Shown: positions 27,966 through 38,486, counted from the stretch's first letter. The stretch is DNA of 64,000 nucleotides from Snodgrassella alvi (GCF_002777855.1 NZ_MEIK01000015.1:236196-300195), one strand, 5' to 3'. Numbers and translations: made by a program. The notes: generated by a model from the letters alone, not told the origin.

Positions 27966-28034
27966 GGCGATTTTTATGTCTGTCAGTCTGAGATACTTAC
28001 AGTTGGGTTTTTTGAGGGGTAATTTTAGAGGTAA

Positions 28035-28703
28035 ATGCAGAACAGACAAAAAGCACTAAGCAAATGGCGTAGAATTTTAATCTGGCTGGTGATGGTACTG
28101 ACGCTGGCTAAAGTTTGGTTGCCAGACAGTATAATTGCGCCATTGCAAAACCAGATACAGAAAGCAGATAGTATTCTGCGTTCCGTACAAGATATTTTCA
28201 ATGGTCGGCCGCACGTTGCCAAAGGCAGAAAGTATGCACCGGCGAGCAAAGGACGTTACACAGGACAGGTTGACAGCGTACATGATGGGGACACCATCCA
28301 TGTTAAAGATAATAACGGCTATATGCACAAAATTCGACTGGCCAGTATTGATGCGCCTGAAATCAAACAGGCCTATGGCATTGCCAGTAGAGATGCTTTA
28401 AAAACGCGTATTGAAGGTAAATCAGTCGCTGTGAATGTTGTGGCTATCGACCAATATCAGCGCGAAGTAGGGCAGATAATTCTGGGCAATGAAGACATAA
28501 ATTTATGGATGGTACAGCAAGGCTATGCATGGCATTACGATTCTATTGCAAAAAAACAGCAGGATCGGCTGAGTTTTAGCCGCTATCAGCAAGCCCAGCT
28601 TCAGGCACGCCAAAAACGGCTCGGTCTGTGGCACAATGCACGTGCTATTGCACCTTGGCAGTTTCGCCAGCAACAGAAAACCGCTAATAGAACAACTTCA
28701 TGA
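28035..28703 (+). CDS. Thermonuclease (SNase-like) family protein, membrane anchored
   Basis: 222 residues. A basic start and one hydrophobic segment (about residues 13-31) suggest a membrane anchor or uncleaved signal. The staphylococcal nuclease domain spans about 75-198: GQVDSVHDGDTIHV, KIRLASIDAPE with the conserved Arg, Asp and Glu of the active site, and DQYQREVGQI carrying the second active-site Arg. Such proteins cut DNA or RNA with calcium; acting in the periplasm is likely. GAGG precedes the ATG by 3-4 nt. It overlaps nth by 4 nt, so the two are co-translated. Confidence 0.87.
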   Translation: MQNRQKALSKWRRILIWLVMVLTLAKVWLPDSIIAPLQNQIQKADSILRSVQDIFNGRPHVAKGRKYAPASKGRYTGQVDSVHDGDTIHVKDNNGYMHKIRLASIDAPEIKQAYGIASRDALKTRIEGKSVAVNVVAIDQYQREVGQIILGNEDINLWMVQQGYAWHYDSIAKKQQDRLSFSRYQQAQLQARQKRLGLWHNARAIAPWQFRQQQKTANRTTS

Positions 28704-29341
28704 ATGCACATAAACGCGAAGAAATATTCAGTCGTTTGCAGGCCGCCTGTCCGCATCCGACCACAGAGCTGCAATATCATACCCCATTTGAATTATTAAT
28801 CGCCGTCATGCTGTCTGCACAGGCCACCGATGTATCTGTTAACAAATGTACCGTGCAGCTTTTTAAGCTGGCACCCACCGCTCAGAGTATGCTGGCGCTG
28901 GGGCAAAGTAAACTAATGGACTGCATTCGCACCATAGGCTTATATAAAACCAAAGCCAAACATGTGATGGAAACCTGCGCAATTCTGGTTGAGCAATATG
29001 GCGGCGAAGTACCGCAGACACGAGAACAGCTGGAAGCTTTACCTGGTGTAGGTCGTAAAACAGCCAATGTGGTGCTGAATACCGCATTTGGCCAGCCGAC
29101 CATTGCTGTAGACACGCATATTTTCCGTGTGTGTAACCGGACCGGTTTGGCTTCAGGCAAAACCGTACGCGAAGTAGAAGATAAATTAATGAAAGTGGTG
29201 CCGAAACAGTATCGTTTGAATGCCCACCACTGGCTTATTTTACATGGCCGTTACATATGTAAAGCACGTAAACCTGACTGCGAACGCTGTTTGATAAATG
29301 ATTTATGCGAATATCCGGCGAAGGCAACTTTAACTGTCTGA
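28700..29341 (+). CDS. nth: Endonuclease III
   Basis: 213 residues. The helix-hairpin-helix LPGVGRKTANVVL with catalytic Lys (about 118-130), the catalytic Asp in VDTHIFRV (about 139), and the 4Fe-4S cluster cysteines C-x6-C-x2-C-x5-C at the C-terminus (from about 188) are all intact. It removes oxidised pyrimidines and cleaves AP sites in base excision repair. It begins in an ATGA overlap with the nuclease gene. Length is normal. Confidence 0.96.
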   Translation: MNAHKREEIFSRLQAACPHPTTELQYHTPFELLIAVMLSAQATDVSVNKCTVQLFKLAPTAQSMLALGQSKLMDCIRTIGLYKTKAKHVMETCAILVEQYGGEVPQTREQLEALPGVGRKTANVVLNTAFGQPTIAVDTHIFRVCNRTGLASGKTVREVEDKLMKVVPKQYRLNAHHWLILHGRYICKARKPDCERCLINDLCEYPAKATLTV

Positions 29342-29421
29342 TTAAGTAACTTTACGCCTCTTTTCGTTACAATATTATTGATCACCGCTTGTATAAGAAA
29401 ACAAACAAGATAGGGAAGTTG

Positions 29422-30897
29422 ATGCGGATAAATCGCAAATATATGTTGACGGCAATTTTGTCAGCGTTGTTGGCGGCAGCTGGGTGTGACCGGCTGGAAC
29501 ACTGGTTTGGCAAAACAGCCAATCAGGGTTTTGTAAAAGAAATACCTGCCGGCACTGATGGTAACAGCAATCAGGTAGCCATGCTGTTGCCTGATTTTAC
29601 TCGGCTGGTAGACCAGCAGGGTCCCGCCGTGGTAAACATACAGGCCACCCGAGATAACCGCAGCCTTGACGGTGACATTGAAAGCAGCTCCGATACGCTG
29701 CCCGATAACGACCCGTTTTACGAATATTTCAAACATCTGTTACCTAATGTGCCTCAGACGCCGCAGACAAATGATGATGAATACAATTTCGGCTCCGGCT
29801 TTTTCATAAGCAAGGATGGCTATATTCTCACCAATACACATGTTGTCAATGGCATGAACAACATCAAAGTCCTGCTAAACGACAAACGGGAATTTCAGGC
29901 AAAATTAATTGGTGCCGATCCTCAGTCTGACGTGGCGCTATTGAAAATCAACGCGGATAATTTGCCAGTCGTGCAGCCTGGCAATCCGAAAGAATTGAAA
30001 GTTGGCGAGTGGGTAGCAGCTATTGGTGCACCATTCGGTTTTGACAACAGTGTCACTGCCGGTATCGTTTCTGCCAAAGGGCGTAGCCTGCCGGAAGAGA
30101 ACTACACCCCATTTATTCAAACAGATGTAGCCATTAATCCGGGCAATTCAGGTGGTCCCCTATTTAACCTAAAAGGTCAGGTAGTTGGCATCAATTCCCA
30201 GATATACAGTCGCAGCGGCGGCTTTATGGGTATCTCTTTTGCCATTCCGATAGATGTGGCCATGAATGTGGCTGAACAGCTAAAAACCACCGGTAAAGTA
30301 CAGCGCGGACGTCTGGGTGTGGTCATTCAGGAAGTGAACTATAATCTGGCCAAATCTTTTGGGCTTAACAAGGCTAATGGCGCGCTGATTACACAGGTAG
30401 TAGCTGGCGGACCAGCAGCCAGATCAGGTTTGCAACCCGGTGACATTGTTGAAAGTGTTAATGGAGAAGAACTGGAAACCTCCAGTGATTTACCGGTCAG
30501 AGTCGGACTGCTGCCGCCTGGAAAACAAATTATTCTCGGGATATGGCGTAAAGGCCGAAAACAGGATATTAAGGTAACACTGGATAATATGTCTCCAGCC
30601 ATCAGTGCCCCAGCTAGTGCAGCCAGCGACATTATGCCTACTGACGGTGATAATTTTTTAGAACAACACCTTGGTCTGGAGCTGCGTGCAAGCAGTAAAG
30701 GGCTGGTGATTGTAGATGTTAGCAAATTAGCCGCACAGGTTGATTTACGTCGCGGGGATGTCATTATCGCTGTTGGTCCAAAATTGGTACACAATGAAAA
30801 GGATTTCGAGCAGGCAGTACAGGAAAGCGGAAAAAGTGTCCCTTTACTCATCCGGCGAGCCAATAATACTTTGTATATCGCTTTGATATTGCCCTAA
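29422..30897 (+). CDS. Periplasmic trypsin-like serine protease, HtrA/DegP family
   Basis: 491 residues from ATG 29422, which follows GGGAAG; an in-frame TTG 33 nt upstream is less likely. An N-terminal signal contains AAAGC, a weak lipobox, so it may be a lipoprotein with Asp at +2. The protease domain has the triad His in THVVN (about 139), Asp in SDVALL (about 169) and Ser in GNSGGPL (about 243). PDZ1 lies about 300-385; a second, divergent PDZ covers about 405-490. It degrades or refolds damaged envelope proteins. The layout is close to MucD/DegP of neisserial and pseudomonad type; I do not assign the exact paralogue. Confidence 0.92.
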   Translation: MRINRKYMLTAILSALLAAAGCDRLEHWFGKTANQGFVKEIPAGTDGNSNQVAMLLPDFTRLVDQQGPAVVNIQATRDNRSLDGDIESSSDTLPDNDPFYEYFKHLLPNVPQTPQTNDDEYNFGSGFFISKDGYILTNTHVVNGMNNIKVLLNDKREFQAKLIGADPQSDVALLKINADNLPVVQPGNPKELKVGEWVAAIGAPFGFDNSVTAGIVSAKGRSLPEENYTPFIQTDVAINPGNSGGPLFNLKGQVVGINSQIYSRSGGFMGISFAIPIDVAMNVAEQLKTTGKVQRGRLGVVIQEVNYNLAKSFGLNKANGALITQVVAGGPAARSGLQPGDIVESVNGEELETSSDLPVRVGLLPPGKQIILGIWRKGRKQDIKVTLDNMSPAISAPASAASDIMPTDGDNFLEQHLGLELRASSKGLVIVDVSKLAAQVDLRRGDVIIAVGPKLVHNEKDFEQAVQESGKSVPLLIRRANNTLYIALILP

Positions 30898-31072
30898 AAG
30901 TAAACTAAAAATATTTGGCGGGGTAAACCGTCTTGTCCATTCAGTGTGTATACAGGCGTAAAATAATCTATCTACTGACTTTTGTGTTCAGACCGGATTC
31001 ATTATGTTGCCCCATCATTTTAAATTTTGTCAAAGCCACTAATTCAATTATTAAAGGTTCTGGAATCATTCT

Positions 31073-32170
31073 ATGTTGTCAGCAAAACCTCCGGTAACAG
31101 CACGCGGCCCGATTATGGCCGATGTGGAAGCTTTTCATCTGAGCGAAGTAGAACGCAGACGTTTAAGCCATCCCGCCATTGGTGGCGTGATTCTATTCCG
31201 ACGTAATTATCAGTCTCGTGCACAGCTCACCGCACTTGTAGCTGAAATTAAAGCCCTGCGCACACCCGAGCTCATCGTTGCAGTTGACCACGAAGGGGGG
31301 CGGGTACAGCGTTTTATTCCGGAATTTACTCGTTTGCCGGCGATGCGGACACTGGGGCAGTGCTGGGAACAGCATGGCGCGGCCATGGCTGATAAAATGG
31401 CTGAAACAGTAGGATGGGTACTGGCCACAGAATTACGCGCTTGTGGTATCGATTTATCATTTACACCGGTATTGGATCTAGACTGGGGCGAATGTGCAGT
31501 GATTGGTAACCGCAGCTTTCATCAGCAGCCAGCTGTTGTCAGTTTTCTGGCACTTGCTTTACAGCGTGGCTTAGCCCGTGGCGGCATGGCTACTTGCGGC
31601 AAACATTTTCCTGGACACGGTGCCGCCAGCGGAGATAGCCATTTGACTCTTCCTCAGGACAACCGTAACTGGGATGAATTATGGGCTGATGATATTCAGC
31701 CGTTTAACGATTTGATTCATCATGGCATGCCAGCACTGATGCCGGCACACGTGGTTTATCCCAAAGTTGACCCTACCGAACCGGCTGGTTTTTCCACACT
31801 CTGGCTGCAAGGTGTGCTAAGAGACAAAATGCACTTTAATGGTGTGATTTTTTCAGATGATTTAACCATGGAGGGTGCCAGCATTGCAGGAGATATTCGC
31901 CAGCGTGCAGCTCATGCTTTTGCTGCCGGCTGTGATATCGCACTGGTCTGCAACAAACCAGATTGGGTAGATACTTTGTTAAACGATTTTCAGTGGACAG
32001 AAAATAGCCGGCTGGCACAGCGCTGGCAAATGATTGCCGGTAAAGGGAAGGTGGCAGATTACAAAGCCATCATGCAGACGCCAGAATTTCAGGCAGCACA
32101 ACAGCTGGTTGCTAGTCTCGCTTCCGCGCAAGATATCCTAAACGGCGTGCAAGTTGGCGAAGCCTGTTAA
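31073..32170 (+). CDS. nagZ: Beta-N-acetylhexosaminidase (GH3)
   Basis: 365 residues. The GH3 signatures are IVAVDHEGGRVQRF (about 65), GKHFPGHGAASGDSH (about 176, with catalytic His/Asp loop) and the nucleophile Asp in FSDDLTMEGASI (about 262). NagZ removes GlcNAc from muropeptides in cytosolic peptidoglycan recycling. Slightly longer than E. coli NagZ (341). It ends before a bidirectional terminator shared with adhP. mpl, another recycling gene, lies 8 kb further on. Confidence 0.95.
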   Translation: MLSAKPPVTARGPIMADVEAFHLSEVERRRLSHPAIGGVILFRRNYQSRAQLTALVAEIKALRTPELIVAVDHEGGRVQRFIPEFTRLPAMRTLGQCWEQHGAAMADKMAETVGWVLATELRACGIDLSFTPVLDLDWGECAVIGNRSFHQQPAVVSFLALALQRGLARGGMATCGKHFPGHGAASGDSHLTLPQDNRNWDELWADDIQPFNDLIHHGMPALMPAHVVYPKVDPTEPAGFSTLWLQGVLRDKMHFNGVIFSDDLTMEGASIAGDIRQRAAHAFAAGCDIALVCNKPDWVDTLLNDFQWTENSRLAQRWQMIAGKGKVADYKAIMQTPEFQAAQQLVASLASAQDILNGVQVGEAC

Positions 32171-32190
32171 TTTTGCTCATTCGACAACAA

Positions 32191-32220
32191 AAAAAGCCAT
32201 AGTCAAACTATGGCTTTTTT
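32191..32220. terminator. Bidirectional terminator nagZ / adhP
   Basis: AAAAAGCCATAG pairs with CTATGGCTTTTT around a TCAAAC-type loop, with A and T runs on either side. It ends both convergent genes. Confidence 0.9.
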
Positions 32221-32235
32221 ATCACTTTGTCTCAA

Positions 32236-33249
32236 TCAGGCATTTTTGAAATCAATTACCATTCGGCCGGTAAACTTACCTGCAGCCATTTCATCAAAAA
32301 TATCATTAATGTCTTCCAGCGGACGCATGGTTACTTTTGGTACTACTTTGCCTTCAGCACCAAACTGGAATGCTTCACGCAAGTCTTCACGAGTACCCAC
32401 CAGTGAGCCCACTACCTCAATACCATCAAGAACAAGACGCGGAATATTCAAGTCCATTGTGTCTACAGGCAGAGCTACTGCCACAATGCGTCCGCCAGCG
32501 CGTACAGCAGCCACGGCTGAATTAAACGCAGATTTAGCCACAGCAGTCACCACCGCAGCATATGCACCGCCTACTTTTTCCTGAATGATATCTTCAACTT
32601 TTTCCTTAGCCGGATTCAGGGTCATATCCGCACCCATTTCGCGTGCCAATTCAAGTTGTTTTTCATTCACATCAATAGCAATCACTTTGGCATTAAATAC
32701 ATTCTTAGCATATTGCAAAGCCAGATTGCCCAGACCGCCCAAACCATAAATCGCAATCCACTGGCCGGGTTGAATATGAGATACTTTAATAGCCTTGTAA
32801 GTGGTCACACCGGCACAGGTAATACTGCTTGCCGCTTCAGAACTCAGACCATCCGGTACCTTAACTGCATAGTCGGCTACCACGATACATTCTTCTGCCA
32901 TACCACCGTCTACAGTATAGCCGGCGTTCTTAACTTCACGACAGAATGTTTCACGGCCACTATTGCAGTATTCGCAATGTCCACAGCCCTCAAAAAACCA
33001 GGCCACACTGGCACGATCGCCTACTTTCAGCGAAGTGACATCTTCACCGACAGCAGTAACCACACCAATGCCTTCATGTCCTAACGTCACACCGGTCACA
33101 TCACCAAAATCCGCATTTTTTACATGCAAATCAGTGTGACAAACCCCGCAACATTCCATTTTCAGCAATGCTTCATTGGCTTTCAGCGGACGGACAGCTT
33201 TGTCCTGAATGGCCACTTTTTTGTCTTTTGTTACTACGGCTGCTTTCAT
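32236..33249 (-). CDS. adhP: Zinc-dependent alcohol dehydrogenase
   Basis: 337 residues, medium-chain dehydrogenase. Catalytic zinc ligands in CGVCHTDLH (about 36) and GHEGIGVV (about 59), structural zinc cysteines in [16 protein letters not shown] (about 91-105), and the NAD-binding loop [15 protein letters not shown] (about 170) are intact. Sequence and length match AdhP (E. coli 336 residues), which interconverts ethanol and acetaldehyde. AAGG precedes the ATG. It is a single gene, convergent with nagZ, with a 590-nt non-coding region upstream. Confidence 0.94.
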   Translation of the reverse strand: MKAAVVTKDKKVAIQDKAVRPLKANEALLKMECCGVCHTDLHVKNADFGDVTGVTLGHEGIGVVTAVGEDVTSLKVGDRASVAWFFEGCGHCEYCNSGRETFCREVKNAGYTVDGGMAEECIVVADYAVKVPDGLSSEAASSITCAGVTTYKAIKVSHIQPGQWIAIYGLGGLGNLALQYAKNVFNAKVIAIDVNEKQLELAREMGADMTLNPAKEKVEDIIQEKVGGAYAAVVTAVAKSAFNSAVAAVRAGGRIVAVALPVDTMDLNIPRLVLDGIEVVGSLVGTREDLREAFQFGAEGKVVPKVTMRPLEDINDIFDEMAAGKFTGRMVIDFKNA

Positions 33250-33842
33250 AATGAACCCTTTTCATTCAGTAAAGAAGAAGTGTTTGGCCTGTTAGTTTCT
33301 GTTGTCAGAAGTTAGACCGGTAGAACCTAAAAAATCAATCACCAAATAGAATCAATACCAGCGTCAGCATCATCCTGAATGAAAATGACAATCAAATTAA
33401 TTAACAGTATGAATTTCCCTTTCACACCGACTAATTGCCGCCTGAATCAGGACTAACGTATAAATTCTCTGGCAGAGATTCTGACAGATGCTCCCTTGCA
33501 ATACCAGCAGTAAAACTTAAATAATTGTAACTCTAAACAAAGCCTTTGCGTAAGAATAAATTAATGCCAGATACAATATATGTTTAAGAATTCATAGCAG
33601 ATTTCAAATAATTGATTAATACTAATTCTTATCCTGCTACAGCATCAGCCGAAACATCTTAAAACCAGCCTAACAGCAACAAACCACGAATTAAGACAAC
33701 ACATCAATTTGCAAACTTAGCCCTTTCAAGCGTAAGCGCTGCTTATCCCTGTTGGCAACAGATACCCATACCAGACAGTCGCAGAAACCGTGTTATGATG
33801 CAGGCGCCTGAATAAAGTAAACCAAATTCCCCCCGAATCATC
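33250..33842. other. Intergenic region adhP / truB with truB promoter
   Basis: About 590 nt with no supported gene. Close to truB an extended -10 element TG-T-TATGAT (33791-33799) lies about 44 nt before the ATG, with no good -35. The rest is AT rich with no clear hairpin; regulatory sites for adhP may be present but I cannot name one. Confidence 0.5.
33791..33799 (+). promoter_or_regulatory. Extended -10 promoter of truB
   Basis: TGTTATGAT fits the TGnTATAAT extended -10 pattern with one mismatch. Transcription would start about 37 nt before truB. Confidence 0.5.
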
Positions 33843-34766
33843 ATGAATACACATATCAGCCGACGCAAACGCGCTCTCAGTGGTGTACTGCTGCTGGACA
33901 AAGACAGAGGCATGAGTAGTAACAGCGCTTTACAGCGGGCGCGCTTTTTATATGGTGCCGCCAAAGCCGGACACACTGGTGTACTCGACCCGCTGGCCAC
34001 CGGTCTACTGCCGGTATGTTTTGGAGAGGCCACTAAATTTGCCCAGTATCTGCTTGATGCAGACAAAGCTTATACAGCGACATTACAGCTTGGCGTCGCC
34101 ACCAGTACCGGAGATGCCGAAGGCGAAGTTGTGGCTACAGCCGATACCCACATCACACTGGCACAGGTGCAGTCTGCCATCGCTGCTTTAAGTGGTGAAA
34201 TAACCCAGACACCGCCCATGTATTCGGCCATCAAACATCAAGGTAAACCATTATATGAATACGCACGCGCCGGCATCACCATCGAACGCAAAAGCCGGCA
34301 GGTAACCATTTATCAGATTGATATTGTAGAGTTTGCTTATCCTACACTGATTATCAACGTGCGCTGCAGCAAAGGTACCTACATCCGTACACTAGCCGAA
34401 GATATAGCCCAGGATATGGGGACAGTGGCTCATCTGACAGCACTACGTCGTACCGCTACCGCTGGGTTTAGCATCGACCAGACCCATACCCTTGCCGCTA
34501 TCAGCAGTCTGGATGAATCAGCACGTGATAATTGGCTGCTTCCCAGCGATGTGCTGGTACAACATTTACCGGTAGCCACACTTACCGATAAAGAAATTTT
34601 GCAATTGCAGCACGGGATAGCCGTGCATTCCGAACAAAATTATGGCACAATGTGCCCCTTGCGTATTTATGCCACCAGTGGACGCTTCATCGGGTTGGTT
34701 CAGTATCAGGCTGCCAGCAGCCGTCTCAAAGTACTGCGTCTGATGAGCACCAATGTAGAGAGCTAA
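33843..34766 (+). CDS. truB: tRNA pseudouridine(55) synthase
   Basis: 307 residues. The TruB motif [19 protein letters not shown] opens the protein, the catalytic Asp lies in [16 protein letters not shown] (about 46), and YEYARAGI and [14 protein letters not shown] follow. It makes pseudouridine at position 55 of the T loop in tRNAs. The C-terminal ~60 residues are a small PUA-like domain. It is followed by the rpsO leader and rpsO, a common arrangement. Confidence 0.96.
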   Translation: MNTHISRRKRALSGVLLLDKDRGMSSNSALQRARFLYGAAKAGHTGVLDPLATGLLPVCFGEATKFAQYLLDADKAYTATLQLGVATSTGDAEGEVVATADTHITLAQVQSAIAALSGEITQTPPMYSAIKHQGKPLYEYARAGITIERKSRQVTIYQIDIVEFAYPTLIINVRCSKGTYIRTLAEDIAQDMGTVAHLTALRRTATAGFSIDQTHTLAAISSLDESARDNWLLPSDVLVQHLPVATLTDKEILQLQHGIAVHSEQNYGTMCPLRIYATSGRFIGLVQYQAASSRLKVLRLMSTNVES

Positions 34767-34854
34767 ATACCTATCTGGAGTTGGCCGTTGTCAGACATCA
34801 TTGTTAGCTTGGCCAACTTGTCTGCCGAAAGGCTTTTTTAATAGAGTGAATTAC
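34767..34854 (+). promoter_or_regulatory. Structured leader of rpsO
   Basis: The 88 nt between truB and rpsO contain an inverted repeat GTTGGCC (34780-34786) / GGCCAAC (34811-34817) and then GCC-GAAA-GGC followed by TTTTTTAA just before the rpsO ribosome binding region. S15 represses its own mRNA through leader structures in several bacteria, and the position and folding here suggest the same. The last hairpin could also act as an attenuator. This is inference from structure. Confidence 0.5.
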
Positions 34855-35121
34855 ATGTTATCTGTTGAACAAAAAGCACAAATCGTAAAAGATTATCAGC
34901 GTACCGAAGGCGATACTGGTTCTTCTGAAGTACAAATCGCATTGCTGACCTTCCGTATTAACGACCTTACCGGCCACTTCAAAGCTAATCCTAAAGATCA
35001 TCACAGCCGTCGTGGTCTATTGAAAATGGTAAGTTCCCGTCGTCGTCTGCTGTCGTATATCCGTCGTACCAAACCGGATACCTACCGTGAGCTGATTGGC
35101 CGTCTGGGTCTGCGTAAATAA
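34855..35121 (+). CDS. rpsO: 30S ribosomal protein S15
   Basis: 88 residues from ATG 34855; an in-frame extension to 34801 would only add leader sequence. [44 protein letters not shown] and the C-terminal [11 protein letters not shown] are standard S15 sequence. It binds 16S rRNA early in small-subunit assembly. A strong terminator follows at 35137. pnp, usually next to rpsO, lies 1.2 kb away after an inserted thioesterase gene on the other strand. Confidence 0.98.
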   Translation: MLSVEQKAQIVKDYQRTEGDTGSSEVQIALLTFRINDLTGHFKANPKDHHSRRGLLKMVSSRRRLLSYIRRTKPDTYRELIGRLGLRK

Positions 35122-35136
35122 GCATGCTATGCTGCT

Positions 35137-35170
35137 AAAAAAGCCGTCTTGATTACAAGACGGCTTTTTT
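35137..35170 (+). terminator. Terminator after rpsO
   Basis: AAAAAAGCCGTCTTG pairs with CAAGACGGCTTTTTT around ATTA. A very strong intrinsic terminator, symmetrical in both directions. Confidence 0.92.
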
Positions 35171-35300
35171 AAATTCTATAGTAACTTGTAAAAAATTATC
35201 CCCAACCAAAGTCCACCCTATATTTATTTTGCCATCAATGCAGGCAGTAGGCAGAAAACCACATATACGGCACATCCTGTCTTATCGTTGAAACAGACAA

Positions 35301-35341
35301 GGCCTGTGCTTAGCCTCGGCTGAAACGAAAAAGCACAGGCC
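35301..35341. repeat. Hairpin with AAGCACAGGCC arms
   Basis: GGCCTGTGCTT (35301-35311) pairs with AAGCACAGGCC (35331-35341) across a 19-nt loop that itself contains AGCC-TC-GGCT. It lies just after the thioesterase gene on the minus strand but lacks a good U run. The same 11-base arms occur in the terminator at 55283-55324. Confidence 0.6.
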
Positions 35342-35349
35342 AGTAAAAA

Positions 35350-35925
35350 TCAGCCTATTTCATTATATAAATCAGGATTTAAACGCGCATTCTGCGTTTG
35401 GCACCAGTCCAGATGGTCTTTACTTAAATGAAAAGCTTTGGCCTGAAACTCTTTCAAACTTTCCTGCTGTTCTATTTTACGCGTATACGAACGCACAAAA
35501 CGGCGTACCTCATTTGGTGTTTCCAAAATCAGCCCGGGTACAGTTTGCGGCTTGCCGGTAGCAGAATCAATCGCCACCATAGTGAAATAACTAGAATTAC
35601 TGTGGCGAATATCTCCGTTAATCAGATTTTCCGCTTCCACACGGATACCAATCATCATCGATGATTTTCCCACATAATTTACCCGGGCCTTAATGGATAC
35701 CAGATCTCCCACATAAATCGGCGTACGAAAATTGACTGTATTAATCGCTGCCGTTACTGTTACGCAGCGCGCATGCTTACAGGCACAGGCATAGGCCGCC
35801 TGATCCATCAGCGCCAGAATACGGCCGCCGAAAATCGTATTATTAGCATTGGTATCTTCCGGATGCATGACCACCGAAAGCAATACATCACTGTCAGTCG
35901 GTTTTTTATACAAAAGTTCAGACAT
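35350..35925 (-). CDS. Hotdog-fold acyl-CoA thioesterase
   Basis: 191 residues with the ATG at 35925; GGGGA lies 8 nt upstream of it, whereas an in-frame ATG at 35934 touches the ribosome binding site. The hotdog core has NANNTIFGGRILALMDQAAYACA (Asn and Asp active-site region, about 27) and TVTAAINTVNFRTPIYVGDLV. It resembles the YciA/BACH-type acyl-CoA thioesterases that hydrolyse acyl-CoA in the cytosol, with a longer C-terminal tail of about 60 residues. It lies on the minus strand between rpsO and pnp, interrupting a gene order that is usually contiguous. Confidence 0.88.
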   Translation of the reverse strand: MSELLYKKPTDSDVLLSVVMHPEDTNANNTIFGGRILALMDQAAYACACKHARCVTVTAAINTVNFRTPIYVGDLVSIKARVNYVGKSSMMIGIRVEAENLINGDIRHSNSSYFTMVAIDSATGKPQTVPGLILETPNEVRRFVRSYTRKIEQQESLKEFQAKAFHLSKDHLDWCQTQNARLNPDLYNEIG

Positions 35926-36342
35926 AATTATCATTCCCCATTAAAACAGGTACAGCCAATCCGGTTGAACCAATAAAATTAACATCAATCACATTAATTC
36001 TAACATATAACCCAATCCAATTAATATGCGCACAGATTGGTAAAAAGTACGATCAGCATAAATATCCGCTCTTTTCCGCCAAAAAAGACCAAAAATACCT
36101 GCAAAAACCGGTTCTACTAACTAGTAGACATCAGGTTAGAGATAAGCTAAAAAATATATGTTAGAATTTACCCATAATACAAAGCGTATTGAGGGTTACC
36201 ACAACCCCATTAATCCCAATCAACCATCATTTGCAAACCTCGCCCGGCCAGAAACCCTACCCATGTGTATGTACAAAGCGTATACATTGTTAGGTTTTTT
36301 AGCAGGTGCGACTTTTGCAGAAACTGAAACAGAAAGTTCAGC
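35926..36342. other. Intergenic region thioesterase / pnp
   Basis: About 415 nt without a gene. It contains the thioesterase ribosome binding site and, for pnp, an extended -10 TG-T-TAGAAT at 36159-36167, which would give a pnp leader of about 170 nt. E. coli pnp has a long leader processed by RNase III; the corresponding stem is not obvious here. Confidence 0.5.
36159..36167 (+). promoter_or_regulatory. Possible pnp promoter (extended -10)
   Basis: TGTTAGAAT fits the extended -10 pattern with one mismatch in the hexamer. No good -35 is seen. Confidence 0.4.
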
Positions 36343-38466
36343 ATGTTCAATAAACACATAAAAACCTTTCAGTATGGAAATCAGACCGTCACACTTGAAA
36401 CTGGTGAAATTGCCCGTCAAGCAGCCGGTGCGGTCAAAATTTCCATGGGCGATACCGTGGTACTGGTAGCCGTTACCGCTGCAAAAGAAGTAAAACCCGG
36501 ACAAGATTTTTTTCCGCTCACCGTGGATTATTTAGAACGCACTTATGCAGCCGGTAAAATTCCCGGTGGCTTTTTTAAACGGGAAGGTAAACAAAGCGAA
36601 AAAGAAATTCTTACCAGCCGCCTGATAGATCGTCCAATACGTCCATTATTTCCTGAAGGTTTTTTCAACGATATTCAGATTGTGGCTATGGTGGTATCCA
36701 TTGACCCTGAAATCGACTCTGATATACCAGCCATGCTAGGTGCATCCGCAGCTCTACTGCTGACTGGCGTACCATTTGCAGGCCCGATTGGTGCAGCCCG
36801 CGTTGGTTACGTAAATGGAGAATACGTACTCAATCCTACTAAAGCACAGTTGGCACAATCTCAGCTAGATCTAGTCGTGGCGGGTACCGAAAAAGCTGTA
36901 TTGATGGTGGAATCTGAAGCCGATGTACTGTCTGAAGAAACCATGCTTGGTGCCGTAGTTTACGGTCACGACCAAATGCAGGCGGCTATCCGCGCCATTA
37001 ACGAATTTGCCGACGAAGTTAATCCAGAAATATGGGACTGGCAGCCACCGGCCACCGACGATACACTGATTGCTCGTGTACGCGAACTTGCCGGAGCCAC
37101 CATTGATGCTGCTTTTAAAATCAAACAGAAGCAGGCACGCACTGCCAAGCTCGACGAAGCTTGGGCCGCAGTAGAAAGCGCATTAATTACCGAAGAAACC
37201 GATACACTTCTAGCCAACCAGATTCGGGGAATTTTCAAAGATTTAGAAAAAGAAGTTGTACGTGGGCAGATTCTTGAAGGCCAGCCGCGTATTGACGGTC
37301 GTGATACCCGTACCGTGCGCCCGATCAACATTCAGACCGGTGTTTTACCCCGTACCCACGGTTCAGCTTTATTTACCCGCGGCGAAACTCAGTCTCTGGC
37401 AACAGCCACTCTCGGTACCCAGCGTGACGAACAGATTATTGATGCACTGAGTGGCGAATATACTGACCGCTTCATGCTTCATTACAACTTCCCACCATAC
37501 TCTACCGGTGAAGTAGGGCGTATGGGTGCACCAAAACGCCGTGAAATCGGCCATGGCCGTCTGGCTAAACGTGCTTTACTTGCTGTGCTGCCAGATGTGG
37601 AAGACTTCAGCTACACCATGCGCGTGGTATCTGAAATCACAGAATCTAACGGTTCATCTTCCATGGCCAGCGTTTGCGCTGGTTGCCTGAGCTTGCTCAA
37701 TGCCGGTGTCCCACTGAAAAGTCATGTGGCCGGCATTGCCATGGGGTTAATATTGGATGGTAACAAATTTGCCGTTTTGACCGACATTCTTGGCGACGAA
37801 GACCACCTCGGCGATATGGATTTCAAAGTGGCCGGTACCACCAGCGGCGTTACTGCATTGCAGATGGATATCAAAATCCAAGGTATTACCAAAGAAATCA
37901 TGCAGATTGCACTGGCACAGGCCAAAGAAGCACGTCTAAAAATTCTGAGCCAGATGCAGGAAGCTGTAGAAGGTCCGCAGGAATTATCTGCCCATGCACC
38001 GCGATTATTCACGATGAAAATCCATCAAGACAAAATCCGCGATGTGATTGGTAAAGGCGGCGAAACCATCCGTAACCTTACTGCCGAGACCGGTACCGAA
38101 ATCAATATTGCAGAAGATGGCACCATTACCATTGCAGCTACTACCAGCGAAGCAGGTGAAGCCGCTAAACGTCGTATTGAAGAAATTACGGCTGAAGTGG
38201 AAGTGGGCAAAGTGTACGATGGCACAGTAATCAAGATTTTGGATAACAATGTGGGCGCAATTGTATCTGTTATGCCAGGCAAAGATGGTCTGGTACACAT
38301 CAGCCAGATTTCCCACGAGCGTGTAAAAAATGTTAGTGACTACCTACAAATTGGTCAGCAGGTAAAAGTAAAAGCTTTAGAAATCGACGACCGCGGCCGT
38401 GTGCGGTTGTCCATCAAAGCGCTGCTGGAAAAAGCACCACAGGAAGCCAAACCTGAAGAACACTAA
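36343..38466 (+). CDS. pnp: Polyribonucleotide nucleotidyltransferase (PNPase)
   Basis: 707 residues. Two RNase PH domains (about 10-215 and 315-540; [20 protein letters not shown] and [30 protein letters not shown]) are joined by a helical domain, followed by a KH domain ([17 protein letters not shown], about 567) and an S1 domain ([20 protein letters not shown], about 620). It degrades RNA phosphorolytically from the 3' end in the degradosome. Length is normal. A terminator follows at 38487. Confidence 0.97.
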   Translation: MFNKHIKTFQYGNQTVTLETGEIARQAAGAVKISMGDTVVLVAVTAAKEVKPGQDFFPLTVDYLERTYAAGKIPGGFFKREGKQSEKEILTSRLIDRPIRPLFPEGFFNDIQIVAMVVSIDPEIDSDIPAMLGASAALLLTGVPFAGPIGAARVGYVNGEYVLNPTKAQLAQSQLDLVVAGTEKAVLMVESEADVLSEETMLGAVVYGHDQMQAAIRAINEFADEVNPEIWDWQPPATDDTLIARVRELAGATIDAAFKIKQKQARTAKLDEAWAAVESALITEETDTLLANQIRGIFKDLEKEVVRGQILEGQPRIDGRDTRTVRPINIQTGVLPRTHGSALFTRGETQSLATATLGTQRDEQIIDALSGEYTDRFMLHYNFPPYSTGEVGRMGAPKRREIGHGRLAKRALLAVLPDVEDFSYTMRVVSEITESNGSSSMASVCAGCLSLLNAGVPLKSHVAGIAMGLILDGNKFAVLTDILGDEDHLGDMDFKVAGTTSGVTALQMDIKIQGITKEIMQIALAQAKEARLKILSQMQEAVEGPQELSAHAPRLFTMKIHQDKIRDVIGKGGETIRNLTAETGTEINIAEDGTITIAATTSEAGEAAKRRIEEITAEVEVGKVYDGTVIKILDNNVGAIVSVMPGKDGLVHISQISHERVKNVSDYLQIGQQVKVKALEIDDRGRVRLSIKALLEKAPQEAKPEEH

Positions 38467-38486
38467 ATTCAGTTTTCACCATTCAA

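Noticed and set aside
30339..30863. Antisense open frame of 174 codons opposite the HtrA protease gene
   Set aside because: The sense frame has the catalytic triad and PDZ domains; the antisense translation has no recognisable features.
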